From positions 124,001 to 188,000 of the forward strand of contig JAJPHL010000068.1 in assembly GCA_021325275.1 (NCBI GenBank): DNA of 64,000 nucleotides, in the 5' to 3' direction. The notes under the pieces are model-generated. The model was given only the letters and a program-made list of their open reading frames with translations, searched no databases and was not told where the DNA came from. This DNA is from Terriglobia bacterium (GTDB taxonomy: Bacteria; Acidobacteriota; Terriglobia; JAJPHL01). Shown piece after piece: positions 60,895 through 64,000 of this stretch; position 1 is the stretch's first letter; each line of letters begins with the position of its first letter. Made by a program: the position numbers and the translations under genes.

Positions 60895-61245
60895 ATGAAC
60901 ATCGATTTCAGCCCGCACTTGCCGTTATCGCCCGCCGCCCTGCACATCCTGCTGGCGCTCGCCTCCGACGACCGTCACGGCTACGGGATCATGCAGGAGA
61001 TCGCACGCCAGTCCGACGGCCAGTACAAACTTGGTCCCGGCACGCTGTACGACAATCTGCAAAAGCTGATGGAGTTGAGTTTCGTGCAGGAATCGTCGCG
61101 ACGCATCGCCGGGGACGATCCGCGCCGCCGATACTACAAACTCACGCCGACCGGGCGAGGGCTCCTGTCGGCGGAGATCAAGCGTTTGGAAGGCGTAGTC
61201 CGCGAGGCCGCCGCCCATCTGCGACCCGCTGCGAGGAGGACATGA
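60895..61245 (+). CDS. PadR-family transcriptional regulator
   Basis: 116 residues with the winged-helix PadR pattern: LSPAALHILLALASDDRHGYGIMQEI, GPGTLYDNLQKLMELSFVQE, DDPRRRYYKLTPTGRGLL. It ends at TGA overlapping the next start by four bases. It heads a probable operon for the ABC transporter downstream and likely represses it through the operator at 60865-60894. Signal unknown; such systems often respond to cell-envelope drugs. Confidence 0.92.
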   Translation: MNIDFSPHLPLSPAALHILLALASDDRHGYGIMQEIARQSDGQYKLGPGTLYDNLQKLMELSFVQESSRRIAGDDPRRRYYKLTPTGRGLLSAEIKRLEGVVREAAAHLRPAARRT

Positions 61246-61538
61246 TGTTGAATCGCTTCCTCTGTTCCACATATCGAGCGGTTCTAGCTGCGCACCCTCC
61301 GTGTTTCCGCGAGGAATTTGGCGACGAGATGGCGTTGATTTTCGAAGAATCGCTGGCCACGCGATCCGCGGCGGCATTCCCCTTGCTCGCCGATGGCGTG
61401 ATCTCCGCGGTCCGGCAATGGTTCCTGGGATATCGCATGTGGGGTGCGGCGATCGCCGCCGGCTCTTGGTTTGCGTTTTTCGTGGAGCTTCTGGGACTCC
61501 TTGCGCGCCGCGGATTCCACAATCATCTGTCTCACTGA
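61242..61538 (+). CDS. Small membrane protein between padR and the ABC ATPase
   Basis: 98 residues (ATG at 61242 or 61245). Helical, two hydrophobic segments late in the sequence (RMWGAAIAAGSWFAFFVELLGLLA), N-terminal FLCSTYRAVLAAHPPCFREEFGDEMALIFEE. Small proteins of this type accompany PadR/ABC operons in Acidobacteriota. Its stop is 9 bp before the ATPase. Function unknown. Confidence 0.7.
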   Translation: MMLNRFLCSTYRAVLAAHPPCFREEFGDEMALIFEESLATRSAAAFPLLADGVISAVRQWFLGYRMWGAAIAAGSWFAFFVELLGLLARRGFHNHLSH

Positions 61539-61547
61539 GGACTCGCG

Positions 61548-62312
61548 ATGCTCGAACTTCGCGGTGTGGTCAAGCTCTTCTCGCTGACTCCGGCTGTCAA
61601 CAAAGTCAGTTTCATTGCGCGCGCCGGTGAAGTCACCGGATATCTCGGCCCGAATGGATCCGGCAAATCCACGACTTTGAAAATGATCACGGGATTGCTC
61701 GATCCCACCGAGGGGCAAATCCTTTTCAACGGCGTTCCGATTCAGCAGGACCGCATTTCCTACAAGCAACGACTAGGTTACGTCCCGGAGGAACCGCAAC
61801 TCTACCCGCACTTGACGGGCGCTGAGTATCTGGAGATGGTCGGCCAATTGCGCGGCATTCCGGATCGCATCCTTTCCGAAAAAGTCGATGGTTTTCTCCA
61901 CCTGCTGTCGCTGCACCCCGACCGGCACGTGCAGATTTCGTCGTACTCGAAGGGGATGCGGCAAAAAATCCTGTTGGCCGCGGCGCTCCTTCACAATCCA
62001 GACCTGATCCTGCTTGATGAGCCGTTTTCCGGCCTTGACGTCAGCTCCGGCCTCGTGTTGCGCGGACTTATCCGGGAACTCGCAGCCCACGGAAAAGTGG
62101 TGTTGTTCAGTTCGCACGAACTGGAAACGGTGGAGCGCGTTTCACATCGCATCGTCATCCTGCACAAAGGACGCGTCGTGGCCAACGATTCCATCGAGCA
62201 GCTTCGCGAGCTCATGTCGCTGCCGACGCTCGAGGATATTTTTTCGCAACTCGCCGTGGAGCAGGATACTGCCAGCGTCACGCGTGAGATGCTCGAACTG
62301 ATCGAGCGCTAA
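61548..62312 (+). CDS. ABC transporter ATP-binding protein
   Basis: 254 residues. Walker A GPNGSGKST, Q-loop region, signature YSKGMRQ in place of LSGGQ, Walker B LILLDEPFSG, switch His in SSHELETVE. The ATPase subfamily is the CcmA/drug-export type. It is followed one base later by the permease gene, so the pair form the transporter. Substrate unknown. Confidence 0.93.
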   Translation: MLELRGVVKLFSLTPAVNKVSFIARAGEVTGYLGPNGSGKSTTLKMITGLLDPTEGQILFNGVPIQQDRISYKQRLGYVPEEPQLYPHLTGAEYLEMVGQLRGIPDRILSEKVDGFLHLLSLHPDRHVQISSYSKGMRQKILLAAALLHNPDLILLDEPFSGLDVSSGLVLRGLIRELAAHGKVVLFSSHELETVERVSHRIVILHKGRVVANDSIEQLRELMSLPTLEDIFSQLAVEQDTASVTREMLELIER

Positions 62313-62313
62313 C

Positions 62314-64000
62314 ATGCCGTCGCCGACTCACCTCGACGAGCCTCGTCAGTTCCGCATTCTCTACCGCGATTTCCTTGTCCGCCTCGTCGACCTTGAGATC
62401 GTTTCCTCAGGCGGCGATCCCATGGACCTAGTCGTGAATGCCGCCGCGATCCTGAGTGCCGTCAGTTTCGTGTTTGGGATCATTGTAGTGAATTTGCGAA
62501 GTGCGCCGCGCTTGGCGCTGTGGGGTTTCGAGGAATTTTTGTTCCGAGTGACCCTGGTCGTCGTCGGATTGCTCACGGTGCTCGCTTGGAACGCGTTGCT
62601 GCCGGAGCGTCGCGACAGCTTGGTGCTTGGGCCGCTACCGATTCGCTTGCGGACGATCGTGGTCGCGAAATCGGCGGCCATTGCAACGGCGGTCGGTGGT
62701 GCGGTGGTCGCGATGAACGTGTTTGTCGGCTTGGGATATCCGGTCGTCGTGGCCACGCCGTATACGCTCGTGGGCGTTGTTGCCTCCGTCGCGGCCTACT
62801 GGATCGCGGCGTTTTCCGGCGCATTTTTCGTTTTCTGCGCGCTGCTCGCTGCGCAAGGCGTACTCGCGCAGATGGTGAGCTATCGAATCTTTCTGCGAAT
62901 CTCCGCGGCGATGCAGCTCGCTGCTCTCGTGCTGATCCTGGGTTCGTTTTTTGTCGCGCCGCCGATGGCATCACCGAAGGGATTGAGCGCCCCCGAGAGT
63001 CAGCGATGGTTGCAGGTCTTGCCGTCCTATTGGTGCCTGGGACTCTTCGAGAAACTAATGGGATCGCCGCAGAGTTTCTTCGCGGTGCTAGCAGGGAGAG
63101 CGGTACGCAACACCGCGATCGCCATGATGGTCGCTGGCGTCGCGTATTTTCTGGCGTGGAGCCGAAGCTTGCGCCGTATTGTCGAGGAACCTGACATTCA
63201 ACCGGGCGATCGCACCCGCACCGCGGCGCGCTTGGGCCGCGCGTTAGCGAACCAGTTCCTCGATCGGCCGCTCGATCGCGCCATTTTCCTGTTCACCGGC
63301 CGCACGATGGCGCGCAGCCGGCAACATCGTTTGCTGTTTGCGATCTTCGGCGGCATCGGCATTCCTTTTGCGATCGCGTCGGTGCGCAGTTTCCTAATGG
63401 GAACGTACAAAGATCGCTGGGATTTACCGAATGCGCCGGTCGCCGCCGTCGGACTCCTGCTGTTGGCGATCGCCGTGGGCGGCTCGCGCGCCGTCTTCTC
63501 GATGCCACTGTCGCTCGCAGCGAATTGGATTTTCAAGATCACCGCGGTTTATCGACCGGCTAACTATTTCGCGGCGGTTCGAAAATCACTTTATCTACTC
63601 ATCGTGGGACCCGTGTGGGCGATATCGTCGGTGTTCTACCTGGCCGTGTGGCCCGCCGAGCCGGCGATAGAACATTGCTTGATCCTGGCGCTCGCCGCTG
63701 CGCTTTTAGTCGAAGGATTCTTCTATCAGTTTCGCAAGATTCCTTTTGCGTGCTCCTATCTGCCCGGTGGTTCCGACATGAAGTTCAAGATCGGCATCTA
63801 CGCCGGACTCTTTCTGATCGGCGTCAGTATGGTCTCGAGCATCGAGATTTGGGCGCTCCAGCAACCGGTGCGCGTGGTCGTGATCGTTGCGGCGTTGGCC
63901 GCGTGGACCGTGCGCTGGCATCGGCTCAACAAAGAGTTCGACGAATCGCCGTTCAACCGGGTGCAGTTCGAAGATTTGCCACAGGCGGAAGTTTCGCCCT
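62314..64000 (+). CDS. ABC transporter permease, 3' end outside window
   Basis: From ATG at 62314 the frame stays open to the window end (562 codons seen). N-terminus MPSPTHLDEPRQFRILYRDF, then about ten hydrophobic segments (for example VVNAAAILSAVSFVFGIIVV; LVVVGLLTVLAWNALL; ILGSFFVAPPMA; SLYLLIVGPVWAISSVFYLAV; IYAGLFLIGVSMV). There is a long cytoplasmic loop after residue ~290. One base separates it from the ATPase gene. Export of an unknown compound is inferred. Confidence 0.85.
   Translation, partial: MPSPTHLDEPRQFRILYRDFLVRLVDLEIVSSGGDPMDLVVNAAAILSAVSFVFGIIVVNLRSAPRLALWGFEEFLFRVTLVVVGLLTVLAWNALLPERRDSLVLGPLPIRLRTIVVAKSAAIATAVGGAVVAMNVFVGLGYPVVVATPYTLVGVVASVAAYWIAAFSGAFFVFCALLAAQGVLAQMVSYRIFLRISAAMQLAALVLILGSFFVAPPMASPKGLSAPESQRWLQVLPSYWCLGLFEKLMGSPQSFFAVLAGRAVRNTAIAMMVAGVAYFLAWSRSLRRIVEEPDIQPGDRTRTAARLGRALANQFLDRPLDRAIFLFTGRTMARSRQHRLLFAIFGGIGIPFAIASVRSFLMGTYKDRWDLPNAPVAAVGLLLLAIAVGGSRAVFSMPLSLAANWIFKITAVYRPANYFAAVRKSLYLLIVGPVWAISSVFYLAVWPAEPAIEHCLILALAAALLVEGFFYQFRKIPFACSYLPGGSDMKFKIGIYAGLFLIGVSMVSSIEIWALQQPVRVVVIVAALAAWTVRWHRLNKEFDESPFNRVQFEDLPQAEVSP

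Overview
The window looks like a chromosomal segment of a GC-rich, Gram-negative soil bacterium, most probably an Acidobacteriota member of the Bryobacter/Solibacter type. This is inference from gene content: an 'ADOP'-style MacB/FtsX permease, many exported proteins, a Tat-exported GH29 fucosidase, a PQQ dehydrogenase with its own cytochrome c, paired half-size chromate transporters, and families of small intergenic repeats. No 16S or ribosomal-protein gene is present to settle it.

Layout. 1-23305: host genes, mostly solitary or in pairs: PDZ protein end, exported protein, shikimate kinase, TPR/NfrA-like protein, HAD hydrolase, DUF4139 protein, AIM24-like protein, PQQ dehydrogenase plus cytochrome c, membrane-anchored MutS-like ATPase, fucosidase, cupins, MoaA, MsrA, GroES-GroEL, amidohydrolase, chromate transporter pair. 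23348-32599: tRNA-Lys(UUU), ADOP permease, a protein with two copies of an unknown domain, DUF2252 protein, M20 peptidase, FAD oxidoreductase, tRNA-Arg(CCG), a small zinc-knuckle protein, FmdB-like protein, QueG. 32596-60786: a ~28 kb phage-derived block. 60895-64000: PadR regulator, small protein, ABC ATPase and a multi-spanning permease cut by the window end.

Phage block. Read on the minus strand from right to left: a plus-strand LexA/CI-type repressor (GTG, leaderless), a divergent zinc-finger/HTH protein placed like an antiterminator, a hairpin, a small-terminase candidate, large terminase, portal, scaffold, P22-type coat, connector and neck proteins, tail tube, tail-assembly chaperone with a canonical A AAA AAC -1 frameshift site, a very short tape measure, two Dit/DUF2460-like proteins, a giant hub with an N-terminal four-cysteine gpL/DUF2163-like part, a large tail protein, two proteins with signal peptides (one a collagen/fibre protein), a holin-like protein, a stand-alone ClpB-D2-type AAA+ ATPase and small membrane proteins. 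No integrase, excisionase, replication gene or classical endolysin is visible although chromosomal genes flank both sides, and host-type intergenic repeats have entered the block. I infer an old resident element, perhaps defective or domesticated as a particle producer (gene-transfer-agent-like), under a cleavable repressor.

Expression. At least fourteen genes have a TANNNT box ending 6-7 nt before the start codon, the layout of leaderless transcripts, including a divergent GTG/GTG pair separated by 22 bp. The checked phage late genes, groES, groEL, moaA and the 703-aa DUF4139 gene instead have Shine-Dalgarno sequences. Small repeat families (7-bp and 10-bp tandem units arranged as hairpins) sit directly after stop codons.
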